NCBI RefSeq assembly: GCF_036924525.1
Contig: NZ_JAZHRU010000001.1
Span: forward strand, 6,725,001-6,789,000
Direction: 5' to 3'
Length of the DNA stretch: 64,000 nt
Source: Bradyrhizobium sp. AZCC 1719
Lineage (GTDB): Bacteria > Pseudomonadota > Alphaproteobacteria > Rhizobiales > Xanthobacteraceae
Of this stretch, positions 1 to 9,362 are shown piece by piece; position 1 is the first letter of the stretch, and each line of letters begins with the position of its first letter. The notes under the pieces were generated by a model. That model was not told the DNA's origin. It did not search any database and saw only the letters and a list, made by a program, of their open reading frames with translations. The translations under genes and the position numbers were made by a program.

Positions 1-1
1 C

Positions 2-415
2 GAGGCCGCGCGGCCATTACTCGAAGCGAGCGCGCAGAAGACCGGCGACGCGGCCTTCATCATCATATCGTCGATCTCGGCGGCGCAGGCGGATAGCGCC
101 AGCTCCTACGGCCCGATCAAGGCGGCGCTGATCCACATGGCCAAGGGACTGGCGCGGCAATACGCGGACAAGAAAATCCGCGTCAACGTGGTGTCGCCGG
201 GCACGGTCTATTTCAGGGGCGGCATCTGGAACATGGTCGAGCAGAACATGCCGAAGCGTTACCAGGATGCGCTGGCGCGTAACCCGACCGGCCGCATGGC
301 GACACCGCAGGAAATCGCCAACGCAGCCGTGTTTCTGGCGAGCCCGGCGTCCTCGTTCACGACCGGCTCGAACCTCGTCGTCGACGGCGCGATTTCGAAC
401 CGCGTGAATTTTTGA
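2..415 (+). CDS. Short-chain dehydrogenase/reductase, C-terminal part (5' end outside window)
   Basis: The reading frame is open from base 2 and ends in TGA at 413-415, so only about the last 137 residues are present. The visible part holds an SDR active site: a Ser-Ser-Ile-Ser stretch supplying the catalytic serine, followed by Tyr-Gly-Pro-Ile-Lys, which fits the YxxxK catalytic pair. The family loop VNVVSPG and the tail with F-L-A-S-P-x-S and T-G-x-N-L-x-V-D-G are also present, as in classical SDRs that oxidise or reduce a hydroxyl/keto group with NAD(P)(H). The cofactor-binding N-terminus is missing and the substrate cannot be told. Family assignment is firm; specific activity is unknown. 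Confidence 0.88.
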   Translation, partial: EAARPLLEASAQKTGDAAFIIISSISAAQADSASSYGPIKAALIHMAKGLARQYADKKIRVNVVSPGTVYFRGGIWNMVEQNMPKRYQDALARNPTGRMATPQEIANAAVFLASPASSFTTGSNLVVDGAISNRVNF

Positions 416-471
416 GAAGTTCGTAGGTGAGCTGCGTGAGCGCCGTACGTACCGTCCATCCGCCTCCCCGC

Positions 472-576
472 CGTCATTCCGGGGCAGCCCGCAGGGCTGA
501 ACCCGGAATCCATTTCACAGCGCAAAATCCGGCCTGATGGATTCCGGGTTCGCGCTGCGCGCGCCCCGGAATGACG
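472..576. repeat. Dispersed palindromic repeat (CATTCCGGGG family), copy 1
   Basis: An inverted repeat starts with cgtcattccgggg and ends with ccccggaatgacg, with an inner arm pair gaacccggaatcc / ggattccgggttc. The same architecture recurs at 27067-27162, 31150-31275, 35825-35918 and, inside dnaE2, at 6704-6825. It is probably a short palindromic element that folds into a hairpin when transcribed. It lies just 3' of the dehydrogenase gene. Confidence 0.85.
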
Positions 577-587
577 GACGGAGCGCC

Positions 588-733
588 TACTTCACCGTAT
601 CCGCGCCGGCCTTGCAGGCGACGGCATCCTGGTCGCCGGTGGCACCGCTGCAACCGTATTGCGTAGGCCTTAACGTCCCGACGGGACTGGCAGAGTTGTG
701 AGAGCTCGGCTTACAACTCGCAAACCAAACCGG
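588..733 (-). other. Open stretch without a start codon, possible remnant of a small protein gene
   Basis: This lies in the 409-base gap between the dehydrogenase and the PilZ gene. On the minus strand a frame is open from a TGA at 736-734 to a TAG at 590-588. The last 22 or so residues (G-C-S-G-A-T-G-D-Q-D-A-V-A-C-K-A-G-A-D-T-V-K) read like a secreted, Cys-containing small protein. There is no ATG, GTG or TTG start upstream in frame, so if real it is a broken gene. Nothing else was recognised in the gap apart from the palindromic repeat. Confidence 0.2.
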
Positions 734-824
734 TCAATTTGAATCGATAAGCTAACTGAACTTTACGAACTTTCCCTCACTGTGGCGCCTGCTTCGATGA
801 CCCAGCCACTGGGTCCAATGACGG

Positions 825-1106
825 ATGGCCACGATGATTGTCGACGAGCAAAGGACAAAAGTGCAGCGCGAACCGCGACGCGAACTCCGCAAGCGGCCGA
901 CATGGATGACGACCGACAACGGGATCACGAGGATTGAATGCTTTGTCCTGGACGTCTCACCGGGTGGCGCCAAGATCGTGACCGATGTCGCGTTCGACGT
1001 CAGGGATAGCTTTCAGCTGGCGCTGGTGCCCGACCATACGACGCGCCAGTCATGCGAGGTGGTGTGGCGCCGGGGCAAGACCTACGGCGTGAAATTTTTA
1101 TCCTGA
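825..1106 (+). CDS. PilZ-domain protein
   Basis: A 93-residue protein matching a stand-alone PilZ domain, which binds cyclic di-GMP in many bacteria. The N-terminal part has the arginine-rich E-P-R-R-E-L-R-K-R stretch. The second motif is D-V-S-P-G-G-A-K, fitting the D/NxSxxG signature. A beta-rich remainder ends in V-K-F-L-S. Such short single-domain proteins are numerous in bradyrhizobia and usually have no known target. An alternative start lies nine bases downstream at 834 (MIVDEQ). It appears to be a single gene. Confidence 0.8.
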   Translation: MATMIVDEQRTKVQREPRRELRKRPTWMTTDNGITRIECFVLDVSPGGAKIVTDVAFDVRDSFQLALVPDHTTRQSCEVVWRRGKTYGVKFLS

Positions 1107-1276
1107 GCAGCGGCGTCTTCGCTCGCGGCTCGAAGGCTGCGGGCCCGTCTGCCGCCGCATGGCCTTCCTCGCCGGCGGAGTGCCATCCCGCCCCGCCCCA
1201 CTCTCGTCGCCATTGGCTTCGATATGTGACTGTATTATTACAGTCAGATGTCAGTTCGATTACGGCGGAGCGGCGA

Positions 1277-2194
1277 ATGAGCTTGGAATGGCAGGCGCGG
1301 TCAGGTTCCCTGGCCTGGTCGAATCCCGTGTCCTGGTGGTGGGGCCTGCTGACGCTGGTGAGCGGCGTCAATATCGCCATCTGGTTCGCGCTGTATCGCG
1401 AGCTTCCCGTGCAGCCGACCGGCGCTGCCAGCGGCTCGTCCGGCATCCGGATGATGCTGCTGTTCTGCGCGGCCTATGTGTTCGGCTGCGCCTTCAGGTC
1501 GTTTCTGCCGCGCGCCGATGTCCAGCGGATCTGCCTGGTCGACACCTGGCTGTCGAGCGTCATGGTCGGACGTTCCGTGGCAACCGTGGCCGAGATCTGC
1601 TTCGTGGCGCAATGGGCGATTATCCTGCACCAGCTCGGCACGATGACCGGCGCGGATACGGCCGTGAATGTCGCGTGGGTGATCGTGCCGCTGATCCTGA
1701 TCGCGGAATGCCTTTCATGGTATGCGGTGCTGACCAGGAATTATCTCGGCAACGCCATCGAAAATTCGCTGTGGGCGGTTGCCTTCTTCGCCGTCGGCGT
1801 CGGACTTTGCCGCCTGCTTCCGGAATTCAATGGTGCGGTTCGCATAGGCCTCGTCGTCGCCATCGCGGGCATTGTGGGCTTCCTGGCGTTTCTGATGACG
1901 ATCGACGTCCCGATGTACCTGAAGCGCTGGCGGACCGGAGACGCCGATGGCGACAAGCGCCTGACGCCGCGCGAGGGCTTGCGCGACGTCAGCACGCGCT
2001 GGGTTGTGACGCACGACCTTGCCGAGTGGAAAGACGAGATTGCCTGGATGTCGCTTTATTTCAGCCTGGCCGTCTGGTCCAGCCTTGCGCTGTGCGTCTT
2101 CTATTCGCTCGAGCATCATTTGCCGCAGTACCGGACCGAAGCAGCGATCACGAGCGCAGCGCCGGGCACGACCGTCGTCGGCAGCACCCGGTAG
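1277..2194 (+). CDS. Multi-pass membrane protein of unknown function
   Basis: A protein of about 305 residues starting at ATG 1277 after a GGCGGAG-like ribosome site; an upstream in-frame extension to 1052 looks non-coding. Hydrophobic segments appear near residues 18-36, 52-72, 95-125, 140-160, 175-195, 205-225 and 270-290, suggesting seven or so membrane spans. Between the last spans is a polar stretch R-T-G-D-A-D-G-D-K-R-L-T-P-R-E-G. No enzyme motif was recognised. The following gene starts about 90 bases downstream on the same strand. Confidence 0.6.
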   Translation: MSLEWQARSGSLAWSNPVSWWWGLLTLVSGVNIAIWFALYRELPVQPTGAASGSSGIRMMLLFCAAYVFGCAFRSFLPRADVQRICLVDTWLSSVMVGRSVATVAEICFVAQWAIILHQLGTMTGADTAVNVAWVIVPLILIAECLSWYAVLTRNYLGNAIENSLWAVAFFAVGVGLCRLLPEFNGAVRIGLVVAIAGIVGFLAFLMTIDVPMYLKRWRTGDADGDKRLTPREGLRDVSTRWVVTHDLAEWKDEIAWMSLYFSLAVWSSLALCVFYSLEHHLPQYRTEAAITSAAPGTTVVGSTR

Positions 2195-2286
2195 CACAAC
2201 CGCCGCCGCGCTGAAACTTGCGCCGCTTTGCGGCGTTACACGCCTGCGTCGCGGGTTGGGCGACCTTTGTTTCAGAAGGGCGTGTT

Positions 2287-2718
2287 TTGGACTGGACTCA
2301 GATAGGCATCCATTTTCTGGCGCTGGCCGCGGCTTTCGCGCTGGCCATACCGATCGGATGGGATCGCGAGAAGCGGGCGCGCAGCGCAGGCCTGCGAACG
2401 TTCCCGCTGGTGGCGCTGGCAAGCTGCGGCTTCGTGCAGGCCAGCGAACAGTTGATGGTGAATTCACCCGATGGCATGTCGAAGGTGATCGAAGGTGTGA
2501 TCACCGGCATCGGCTTCATCGGCGGCGGCGCGATCCTCAAGCACGGCACGACCGTGCAAGGCACGGCGACGGCGGCGAGCCTGTGGGCCACCGGCGCGAT
2601 TGGCCTCGCCGTCGGGCTAGGCAGTTATGACGTCGCGGTGACGATCGCGGTGTTGACGTTCCTGACGCTGAGGCTGCTGACGCTGGTGAAGGACGAAAAA
2701 GACATCAAGATGGATTGA
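2287..2718 (+). CDS. MgtC/SapB-family membrane protein
   Basis: The protein matches the short MgtC/SapB membrane domain: an early A-I-P-I-G-W-D-R-E motif, then G-L-R-T-F-P-L-V-A-L, a long G-I-G-F-I-G-G-G-A-I-L loop, and the T-A-A-S-L-W-A-T-G-A-I-G segment typical of the family. Homologues aid growth at low magnesium or modulate ATP synthase; the role here is unknown. I chose TTG 2287 (M-D-W-T-Q-I-G) because homologues begin there and an AGAAGGG ribosome site precedes it; the frame stays open back to TTG 2218. About 144 residues with four predicted spans. Confidence 0.85.
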   Translation: MDWTQIGIHFLALAAAFALAIPIGWDREKRARSAGLRTFPLVALASCGFVQASEQLMVNSPDGMSKVIEGVITGIGFIGGGAILKHGTTVQGTATAASLWATGAIGLAVGLGSYDVAVTIAVLTFLTLRLLTLVKDEKDIKMD

Positions 2719-3096
2719 GGTCCAAAGGAAGGGCTGCGGCAGCCAACGTAAGGGGAATAACAGTCACGGCGCCGTGAAGGTGTTTCGTCGCCCGCGGGCG
2801 CAAAAATATTCCGCGCCTCTGGCGAAGCCATTTTCCCGGCCGACGAAGAAATCCGGAAACAACATGGTGGTAGGCTGGCGCAATGATCAAACCTGGAGTT
2901 CGATCATGTGGAACCTCATCAACATACTATATCGGGAATATTGCCTGGCTCGGCTAAAGGACATGCGCAGGGTTCACCTCTCGCACTGAACACCAGTGGC
3001 GCGAGCAATCTGTCGCAGCCAACATCCAAGGCGTGTGACTTGCGGTGAAGCGGCGTCAGGAGAATTCAATTGGGATCGAGATCGAGGGAGGATGAC
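2719..3096. other. Intergenic region with a short palindrome and a possible 27-residue gene
   Basis: A 378-base gap. It holds a perfect 14-base palindrome TCACGGCGCCGTGA at 2762-2775, possibly an operator or chance. It also holds the candidate small gene listed at 2906-2989. No terminator or RNA gene was recognised. Confidence 0.4.
2906..2989 (+). CDS. Possible very small protein (27 residues)
   Basis: ATG 2906 opens a 27-codon frame reading M-W-N-L-I-N-I-L-Y-R-E-Y-C-L-A-R-L-K-D-M-R-R and ending in V-H-L-S-H. It is amphipathic and basic, with a GGAG about ten bases upstream. I recall no family for it. It is listed because the composition looks protein-like and the surrounding gap has no other gene; it could be spurious. 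Confidence 0.25.
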   Translation: MWNLINILYREYCLARLKDMRRVHLSH

Positions 3097-3312
3097 ATGC
3101 AGCCATCGACAGACGATCTGCTGATACGCCAAATCAGTGCTCTGATATCGGCGACCGCTAATGCGGTGTCCAGCAACAGAGAACACGCCCCATTCGTGGA
3201 GGCAAGGATATACGAAAAGCTTGCTGCACATTGCGCCGAAAAGCAGATACTTGCAGCAGCATTTGCGAAAAACGGAGTCGGGGCGACGCGGAGCGGATTG
3301 ATCTACTGGTAA
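3097..3312 (+). CDS. Small hypothetical protein
   Basis: A 71-residue protein starting at ATG 3097, seven bases after a strong GGAGG. The sequence is mostly helical and polar (D-D-L-L-I-R-Q-I-S-A-L-I-S at the start, E-K-L-A-A-H-C-A-E-K in the middle). No signal peptide, membrane span or known motif was seen. It is transcribed away from its neighbours and convergent with the slipin gene. Confidence 0.5.
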   Translation: MQPSTDDLLIRQISALISATANAVSSNREHAPFVEARIYEKLAAHCAEKQILAAAFAKNGVGATRSGLIYW

Positions 3313-3380
3313 AGGGAGACGTGTCCAGACGAAAGAGGCCGCAGGTTTCGGCTTCCGATCTCGGACCAACCGGAAAAACG

Positions 3381-4211
3381 TCACGCCTGGGCAGCTTCTG
3401 ATCCCCTCCGGCGATTTGCGGTCTCGCGCTGTATTGTCGCCGGCGCGGCCAGCGCTTGAAGAAACTCCACGGGCACCGGGAACACGATCGTCGAATTCTT
3501 CTCACCCGCAATGTCCTGCAGCGTCGACAGGTAGCGCAATTGCATGGACTCCGGCCTCCTTGCGAGCATCTCGCCTGCTTCCACCAGTTTCTCGGCGGCC
3601 TGCTGCTCTGCTTCGGCGCCTATGATTCTCGCGCGGCGGTACCGCTCTGCCTCGGCTTGACGGGCAATGGCACGAATCATGCTCTCGTTGATATCGACGT
3701 GCTTGATTTCGACATTCGCGACCTTGATGCCCCACGCATCGGTCTGGCTGTCGAGAATTTCCTGAATGTCGCGATTGAGCTTGTCCCGCTCTGCCAGCAT
3801 TTCATCCAGCTCGTGCTTGCCAAGCACGGACCGGAGAGTGGTCTGTGCGAGCTGGCTGGTGGCCGCCATGAAGTTTTCCACCTGGATAACCGATTTGTCC
3901 GCATCTACCACGCGGAAGTAGATAACCGCGTTGACCTTTACGGAGACATTGTCGCGAGAAATCACGTCCTGGCTTGGAACGTCGAGCACGATCGTACGAA
4001 GATCTACCCGAACGAATTGTTGGACGATCGGCACCAATATGATGAGCCCGGGACCTTTCACGCCGGAAAAGCGCCCCAATGTGAAGACCACCGCACGCTC
4101 GTATTCCCGCATGATGTGAATCGCCGACAGGAACACCGCAATGATTATGGCTCCGATCACGATGTACGGGAGGGTGTCTGTTACGAATGTTGGCATGGTT
4201 TCACTCCTCAT
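3381..4211 (-). CDS. Slipin / stomatin-like SPFH-domain membrane protein
   Basis: A 276-residue SPFH (band 7) protein. One N-terminal membrane span (about residues 12-30) is followed by the stomatin core: [31 protein letters not shown] and [18 protein letters not shown] helical segment follows with [17 protein letters not shown]. Slipins oligomerise in the membrane and are typically paired with an NfeD protein; here the ATG overlaps the stop codon of the upstream NfeD gene by four bases, so the two are translationally coupled. A second possible start is at 4196. Confidence 0.92.
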   Translation of the reverse strand: MRSETMPTFVTDTLPYIVIGAIIIAVFLSAIHIMREYERAVVFTLGRFSGVKGPGLIILVPIVQQFVRVDLRTIVLDVPSQDVISRDNVSVKVNAVIYFRVVDADKSVIQVENFMAATSQLAQTTLRSVLGKHELDEMLAERDKLNRDIQEILDSQTDAWGIKVANVEIKHVDINESMIRAIARQAEAERYRRARIIGAEAEQQAAEKLVEAGEMLARRPESMQLRYLSTLQDIAGEKNSTIVFPVPVEFLQALAAPATIQRETANRRRGSEAAQA

Positions 4212-5608
4212 GATTTCGGTGGGGCGTCAGGATCTGGCTCGACAAGCAGCTTCAGGTTTTGACGTTCGAGAACACGCACGCGGTCACCCCGGGTGAACTC
4301 GCTTTCCGATTTCGCTGCCCAGCGTTCTCCTCCGACCAGGACCTCGCCTTTGCCGTCGGCCCACCACAGCACCTGCCCCGCGCTGCGAAGCAGAGCCGCT
4401 TCGCCCGTGACCACGTCGCGCCGATGCGCCCGCCAGACCGCCGCGAGTGCAATCACCAGGAATCCCGCGCTGGCAATGGTGGCGGTGGCGACCACCGCCC
4501 ATGAGAGATGGAAACCCGGCACGTCGCCGCGAAACAGGAACAGCGAGCCAACGGCGAACGAGATGACGCCGCCAATTCCGAGCACGCCAAACGAGGGGAG
4601 AAAAGCTTCCGCAATCATCAGCGCAATACCGAGCAACAGCAGGCCGGCACCGGCGTAGCTGATTGGCAGGAGGTTCAAGGCATAGAGGCCGACGAGGAGA
4701 GCGATTCCGCCGATCACTCCGGGGAAAACAGCGCCTGGACTGATGAACTCGAATAAAAGTCCGTAGAGCCCGATCAGCATGAGTATGTAAGCGATGTTCG
4801 GATTGGTAATCGTAGCCAGAATGCGGTTGCGCCAATTGGCCTCGATTGCCGTTGTGCTCAGGCTTCCGGTATGCAGCGCGACCTGTTGATCATTGATCGT
4901 TACGGTTCGGCCGTCGGCTTGGGACAACAGATCGGCTAAGTCCTTCGCAACAATCTCGACGACACGCTGCGACTGGGCCTCGCTCGCGGTGAGCGTGGCG
5001 GCTTCCCGGACGGCCTTCTCCGCCCAGGAAACATTTCGTCCCCGAAGCTCTGCCAGTCCCCTGATGTAGGCAACCGCATCGTTGATCGCCTTCGCCTCGC
5101 CTGCACTGGTCGGCGACGGGGCTCCTTTCTTGTCACCGTCTTTCTTGTCTCCGTCTTTCTTGTCATCATCTTTTTTGTCATCGGTGCGCCAGCCGGAACC
5201 ACCGCCGCCAAGCTGAACGGGCGTGGCTGCACCGAGATGCGTGCTCGGCGCCATGGCGGCGAGATGGGTCGCATAAACGATGTAGGTGCCGGCGCTGGCG
5301 GCTCGCGCACCGCTCGGGGTCACGTAGGAGACCACAGGAATGGGGGACCTGAGTATTTCTGCTACGATCTCGCGCATTGAGGGGTCGAGACCGCCAGGCG
5401 TATTCAGTCTCAGCACGATGAGCTTCGCCTGTCGCCGACGCGCCTCCTCAAATCCGTCGCGGACATATTCAGAAGTCGCTGGCCCGATCGCTCCATTCAC
5501 ATCCAGAAGGATGGCGACGTTCGCCGGCTCGCTACTTTGTCCAAGTGCTGCTCCGGAGCCAAATACGAGCAATGCTACGGTAATAAGCCTGTAAAGAAAG
5601 TGCACCAT
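4208..5608 (-). CDS. NfeD-family membrane serine protease (long form)
   Basis: A 466-residue long-form NfeD protein. A signal peptide (cleavage near residue 23, A-L-G) precedes a ClpP-like periplasmic protease domain. The likely nucleophile is Ser105 in A-A-S-A-G-T-Y and the likely base Lys173 in [11 protein letters not shown], by analogy with the Ser-Lys dyad of archaeal NfeD homologues. Four to five membrane spans follow (about 270-390), then a C-terminal OB-like domain with G-x-V-L-V-x-G-E-R-W-A-A. An unusual Asp/Lys-rich linker of about 20 residues (143-162) sits between the nucleophile and the lysine and is encoded by near-perfect 15-base repeats at 5125-5183. It is cotranscribed with the slipin gene. 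Confidence 0.9.
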   Translation of the reverse strand: MVHFLYRLITVALLVFGSGAALGQSSEPANVAILLDVNGAIGPATSEYVRDGFEEARRRQAKLIVLRLNTPGGLDPSMREIVAEILRSPIPVVSYVTPSGARAASAGTYIVYATHLAAMAPSTHLGAATPVQLGGGGSGWRTDDKKDDDKKDGDKKDGDKKGAPSPTSAGEAKAINDAVAYIRGLAELRGRNVSWAEKAVREAATLTASEAQSQRVVEIVAKDLADLLSQADGRTVTINDQQVALHTGSLSTTAIEANWRNRILATITNPNIAYILMLIGLYGLLFEFISPGAVFPGVIGGIALLVGLYALNLLPISYAGAGLLLLGIALMIAEAFLPSFGVLGIGGVISFAVGSLFLFRGDVPGFHLSWAVVATATIASAGFLVIALAAVWRAHRRDVVTGEAALLRSAGQVLWWADGKGEVLVGGERWAAKSESEFTRGDRVRVLERQNLKLLVEPDPDAPPKS

Positions 5609-5885
5609 GGTAAGTCGCTCAAAAGCTTGCGCGACGAGACAGTCACAACTGTGTGGCCCATTCGCAGGTGAACCTGACTGTTACGGCTGGAGCGCAGGAA
5701 CGGTGCCGACGGTGACATGTGCTGAAGTCCTGTTGCGCAAGAGCGCGCTCCGCAGGTCATGTGAAGCGAACGCACATCCGAAATCCCGGTTCCCCAAACA
5801 TACGCCTCCGGGAAGGATTTTCATCTCCGTGTGCTGGCAACAGCCGGATGATGCATGGCGATCGCCGCCGTCCGAAAGGAGCGGC

Positions 5886-8800
5886 TCAATGAAAATCGCG
5901 GGACGGCGGCAGGATGCGGACGTCGCGGGGGTGACGGATTTTCTGCGCGGGTGTGTCAGGGTGATCGCGGCGGTCGTCGTTGAGCGGTTCGACCAGCGCG
6001 GGCCCTGCGGGCACCGGGTGCTTGCGGCTTAACGCATCGTTGGCGAGACCGATCAAATCGTGGGAGCGGTCGAACATCCGCTGCGCCACCAAATGCGTCA
6101 CCTGCTCCGGGCTGCTCTGGATGTAGCCCTCGACCAGGATCAGGCGGGCGCCCATCACCTCTTTGCGGTACTGCTCCATCACCTTGGGCCACACCACGAT
6201 GTTGGCGATGCCGGTCTCGTCCTCCAGCGTCATGAAGACGACGCCCTTGGCGCTGCCCGGCCGCTGCCGCACCAGCACCACGCCGGCGCAGCGGACGCGG
6301 CGGCGGTCGTTGCTGTGATTGACGTCCTTGCAGGCAACGACGCGCTCTTTCGTGAACCGCTCGCGTAAAAATTCCATCGGGTGGCCCTTCAGCGACAGCC
6401 GGACCGTCTGGTAATCGGCGACCACCTGCTCCGGCAGCGGCATCTGCGGCAGCGGCTTGGCGTTCTCGTCGGGCTGTTCGCGGGCGATCGCGGCCTGAAA
6501 CAGCGGCAGCGGCACGTCGTCAGGCAGCCGCCGCACCGCCCACAGCGCCGCGCGGCGATCGAGCCCGATCGAACGGAAGGCATCGGCGTCGGCAAGCAGG
6601 ATCAGCGCGCGCTTCGGCAGGCCGGTGTCGCGGGCAAATTCCTCAAGCGAGGTAAAGGGCCGGCGTTGGCGGGCGGCGACGATGCGGTCGGCCCAGTCGA
6701 TCTCGTCATTCCGGGGCTCGCGAAGCGAGAACCCGGAATCTCGAGGTTCCTTGATGTGCAATTGCACATCAGAGTTCGTCGCTACCGCGACGCCCCGGAA
6801 CGACGATGAGTAACCCCGGAACGACATCTGCATTCGCTTCAGCCGCTCCTCGTCTTCATCGAGCCAGTGAAAACCGTCGATCTGGCGGAAGCCGAGCCGG
6901 ACGGCGCAGTATTTGCCTTGCCCCTCCTCCAGCGTGTTCTGCGCAAAACTGTAGGAGACGTCGATCTCGCGCACCTCGACGCCGTTCTTGCGGGCGTCGC
7001 CGACGATCTGCGCGGGGGCGTAAAAGCCCATCGGCTGCGAATTGAGCAGGCCGCAGCAGAATGCATCCGGATGATAATGCTTCAGCCATGACGAGACATA
7101 GACGAGCTGTGCAAAACTTGCGGCGTGGCTTTCCGGAAAGCCGTAAGAGCCAAAACCCTTGATCTGATCAAAACAGCTCTTGGCGAATTCCGGGTCATAG
7201 CCGCGCGCGATCATGTTGTTGATCAGCTTGGCCTCGAATTTGCCGATGGTGCCGACATTACGAAACGTCGCCATCGCGCGGCGCAAGCCGTTGGCTTCCT
7301 CGGGCGTGAATTTTGCGGCTTCGATCGCGATCCGCATCGCCTGTTCCTGGAACAGCGGCACGCCGAGCGTCTTGTGCAGCACGCGGTACAATTCGTCCGA
7401 AGGGCCGTGCTCGGGCGCCGGCGAGGGATAGCTCACCTTTTCCTGGCCGTTTCGCCGCCGCAAATAGGGATGCACCATGTCGCCCTGGATCGGGCCCGGC
7501 CGCACGATCGCGACTTCGATGACGAGGTCGTAGAAGGTGCGCGGCTTCAGGCGCGGCAGCATGTTCATCTGCGCGCGGCTCTCGACCTGGAACACGCCGA
7601 GGGATTCGCCTCGCTGCAGCATTTGATAAACTTCGTCGTCGTCCTGCGACTTGATGTCGGCCAGCTCGTAACGCCGACCCTTGTGGTCGGCGATCAGATC
7701 AAAGCTCTTGCGGATGCAGGTCAGCATGCCCAGCGCCAGCACGTCGACTTTCATCATGCTGAGCGCATCGACGTCGTCCTTGTCCCATTCGATGAAGGTG
7801 CGGTCGTCCATCGCGGCGTTGCCGATCGGCACATAGGTGTCGAGCCTATCCTGCGTCAGCACGTAGCCACCGACATGCTGCGACAGATGGCGGGGGAATT
7901 CGATCAGTTCGGAAGCGAGCGCAACCGCGAGTTCGACCATCGCATTCGCAGGATCCAGCCCGGCCTGGCGGACCTGCATCTCGTTGAGGCCCTTGCCCCA
8001 GCTTCCCCACACGGTATCGGCAAGCGCTGCGGTGACGTCCTCGGTCAGCCCCAGCGCCTTGCCGACGTCACGGATCGCGCTGCGCGGGCGGTAGTGGATG
8101 ACGGTCGCAATGATCGCGGCGCGGTGGCGGCCGTAGCGGCGGTAGACATATTGCATCACCTCCTCGCGCCGCGAATGCTCGAAATCGACGTCGATGTCGG
8201 GCGGCTCCAGCCGTTCCTTGGAAATGAAGCGCTCGAACAGCAGGTCGACCTTGGTCGGATCGACCGAGGTGATGCCGAGCACGTAGCAGACGGCGGAGTT
8301 GGCCGCCGATCCCCGGCCCTGGCACAGGATGTTCTGGCTGCGCGCGTAGCGGACAATGTCGTGCACGGTGAGAAAATAATGCGCGTATTTCAGCTCGGCG
8401 ATCAGGTCGAGCTCCTTGCGCAAGGTGGCGCGCAGCTTCTCGTCGATTACGCCACCGAAATATTTGTCGACACCGGCCCAGGTCAGGTCTTCCAGGTGCT
8501 GTTGCGCGGTCTTGCCCGGCGGCACCGGCTCATCCGGATACTGGTATTTGAGCTGGTCGAGCGAGAAGTTGATGCGATCGGCAAAGCGCATGGTTTCCGC
8601 AATCGCCTCGGGCAGATCGCGAAACAGCCGCGCCATTTCATGAACAGGCTTGAGATAGCGTTCGGCATTGGCCTCGAGCCGCCTGCCGATCGTATCGATC
8701 GTGGTCTTTTCCCTGATACAGGTCAGCACGTCCTGCAGCGGTCGGCGCGCGGGATGGTGGTACAGCACCTCGTTGGTCGCCAGCAGCGGCACTTTGGCCG

Positions 8801-9362
8801 CGAGCGCCAAGCGATGCAGCCGCGCGAGGCGGCGTTTGTCGTCGCCGCGGTAGAGCAGGCTTGCGGCGAGCCACACGCCATCGGCATCAGAGTTCTTCAG
8901 GCGCTCCAGCGTTGCCTGCGCGCTCGCCACGTCAAAACGATGCGGCAGCGCCAGCACCAGAAGCTGGCCCTCGGCGAAATCGAGGAGGTCATCGAATTTC
9001 AGGTGGCATTCGCCCTTTTCGATCCGCGTGATGTCGTCGCCGCGCTTGCCGCGGGTGAGTAACTGGCAGAGCCGGCCGTAAGCCGCGCGGTCGCGCGGAT
9101 AGACCAGGATATCAGGCGTGCCGTCGATGAAGACCAGCCGCGCGCCGATCAGAAGCTTTGGCTTATGCATGACGGCAGGGTTGTCGAGCTCGCTCCAGGC
9201 GCGCACCACGCCGGCCAGCGTGTTGTGGTCGGCGATGCCGATCACGGGAATACCAAGCTCGCTCGCCTGATGCACATAGGCGCGCGGGTCCGAGCCGCCG
9301 CGCAGGAACGAGAAATTGGTGGTGATGCCGATTTCGGCATAGTCGGGCACAGGGCTTTTCAT
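5886..9362 (-). CDS. dnaE2: Error-prone DNA polymerase DnaE2
   Basis: A DnaE2-type C-family polymerase used for SOS mutagenesis and lesion bypass with ImuA/ImuB. The N-terminal PHP domain reads E-I-G-I-T-T-N-F-S-F-L-R-G-G and I-A-D-H-N-T-L-A-G-V. The polymerase palm carries the acidic P-D-I-D-V-D-F-E motif. The middle region has H-L-S-Q-H-V-G-G and the C-terminus an OB domain. I chose ATG 9362, whose ATGA overlaps the imuB stop. At 1158 residues it is longer than usual (roughly 1080-1120): about 40 residues, near 847-887, are encoded by a palindromic repeat (6704-6825) inserted without breaking the frame, between E-R-L-K-R and D-W-A-D-R-I-V-A-A-R. Confidence 0.95.
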   Translation of the reverse strand: MKSPVPDYAEIGITTNFSFLRGGSDPRAYVHQASELGIPVIGIADHNTLAGVVRAWSELDNPAVMHKPKLLIGARLVFIDGTPDILVYPRDRAAYGRLCQLLTRGKRGDDITRIEKGECHLKFDDLLDFAEGQLLVLALPHRFDVASAQATLERLKNSDADGVWLAASLLYRGDDKRRLARLHRLALAAKVPLLATNEVLYHHPARRPLQDVLTCIREKTTIDTIGRRLEANAERYLKPVHEMARLFRDLPEAIAETMRFADRINFSLDQLKYQYPDEPVPPGKTAQQHLEDLTWAGVDKYFGGVIDEKLRATLRKELDLIAELKYAHYFLTVHDIVRYARSQNILCQGRGSAANSAVCYVLGITSVDPTKVDLLFERFISKERLEPPDIDVDFEHSRREEVMQYVYRRYGRHRAAIIATVIHYRPRSAIRDVGKALGLTEDVTAALADTVWGSWGKGLNEMQVRQAGLDPANAMVELAVALASELIEFPRHLSQHVGGYVLTQDRLDTYVPIGNAAMDDRTFIEWDKDDVDALSMMKVDVLALGMLTCIRKSFDLIADHKGRRYELADIKSQDDDEVYQMLQRGESLGVFQVESRAQMNMLPRLKPRTFYDLVIEVAIVRPGPIQGDMVHPYLRRRNGQEKVSYPSPAPEHGPSDELYRVLHKTLGVPLFQEQAMRIAIEAAKFTPEEANGLRRAMATFRNVGTIGKFEAKLINNMIARGYDPEFAKSCFDQIKGFGSYGFPESHAASFAQLVYVSSWLKHYHPDAFCCGLLNSQPMGFYAPAQIVGDARKNGVEVREIDVSYSFAQNTLEEGQGKYCAVRLGFRQIDGFHWLDEDEERLKRMQMSFRGYSSSFRGVAVATNSDVQLHIKEPRDSGFSLREPRNDEIDWADRIVAARQRRPFTSLEEFARDTGLPKRALILLADADAFRSIGLDRRAALWAVRRLPDDVPLPLFQAAIAREQPDENAKPLPQMPLPEQVVADYQTVRLSLKGHPMEFLRERFTKERVVACKDVNHSNDRRRVRCAGVVLVRQRPGSAKGVVFMTLEDETGIANIVVWPKVMEQYRKEVMGARLILVEGYIQSSPEQVTHLVAQRMFDRSHDLIGLANDALSRKHPVPAGPALVEPLNDDRRDHPDTPAQKIRHPRDVRILPPSRDFH
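6704..6825. repeat. Palindromic repeat of the CATTCCGGGG family inside dnaE2
   Basis: The block begins cgtcattccgggg, contains acccggaatctcga and the inner palindrome gatgtgcaattgcacatc, and ends cgccccggaacgacg, followed by a second partial ccccggaacgac. The intergenic copy at 31150-31275 has the same order of parts, including gatgcgcaattgcgcatc. Here the element is translated as part of DnaE2. The core 6704-6805 is 102 bases, a multiple of three; true insertion boundaries are not known. Confidence 0.85.

Noticed and set aside
2762..2775. Palindrome TCACGGCGCCGTGA as an operator
   Set aside because: Such GC-rich palindromes occur by chance in this DNA and no second copy or regulator gene is nearby.
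3381..5608. Slipin/NfeD pair as part of a defence or toxin locus
   Set aside because: The pair is a common housekeeping membrane-quality module and no accessory genes are adjacent.
7125..9062. Long plus-strand open frame (645 codons) opposite dnaE2
   Set aside because: It is the mirror frame of a strongly supported polymerase gene; its composition (His/Arg/Gln-rich) is typical of antisense frames in GC-rich DNA.
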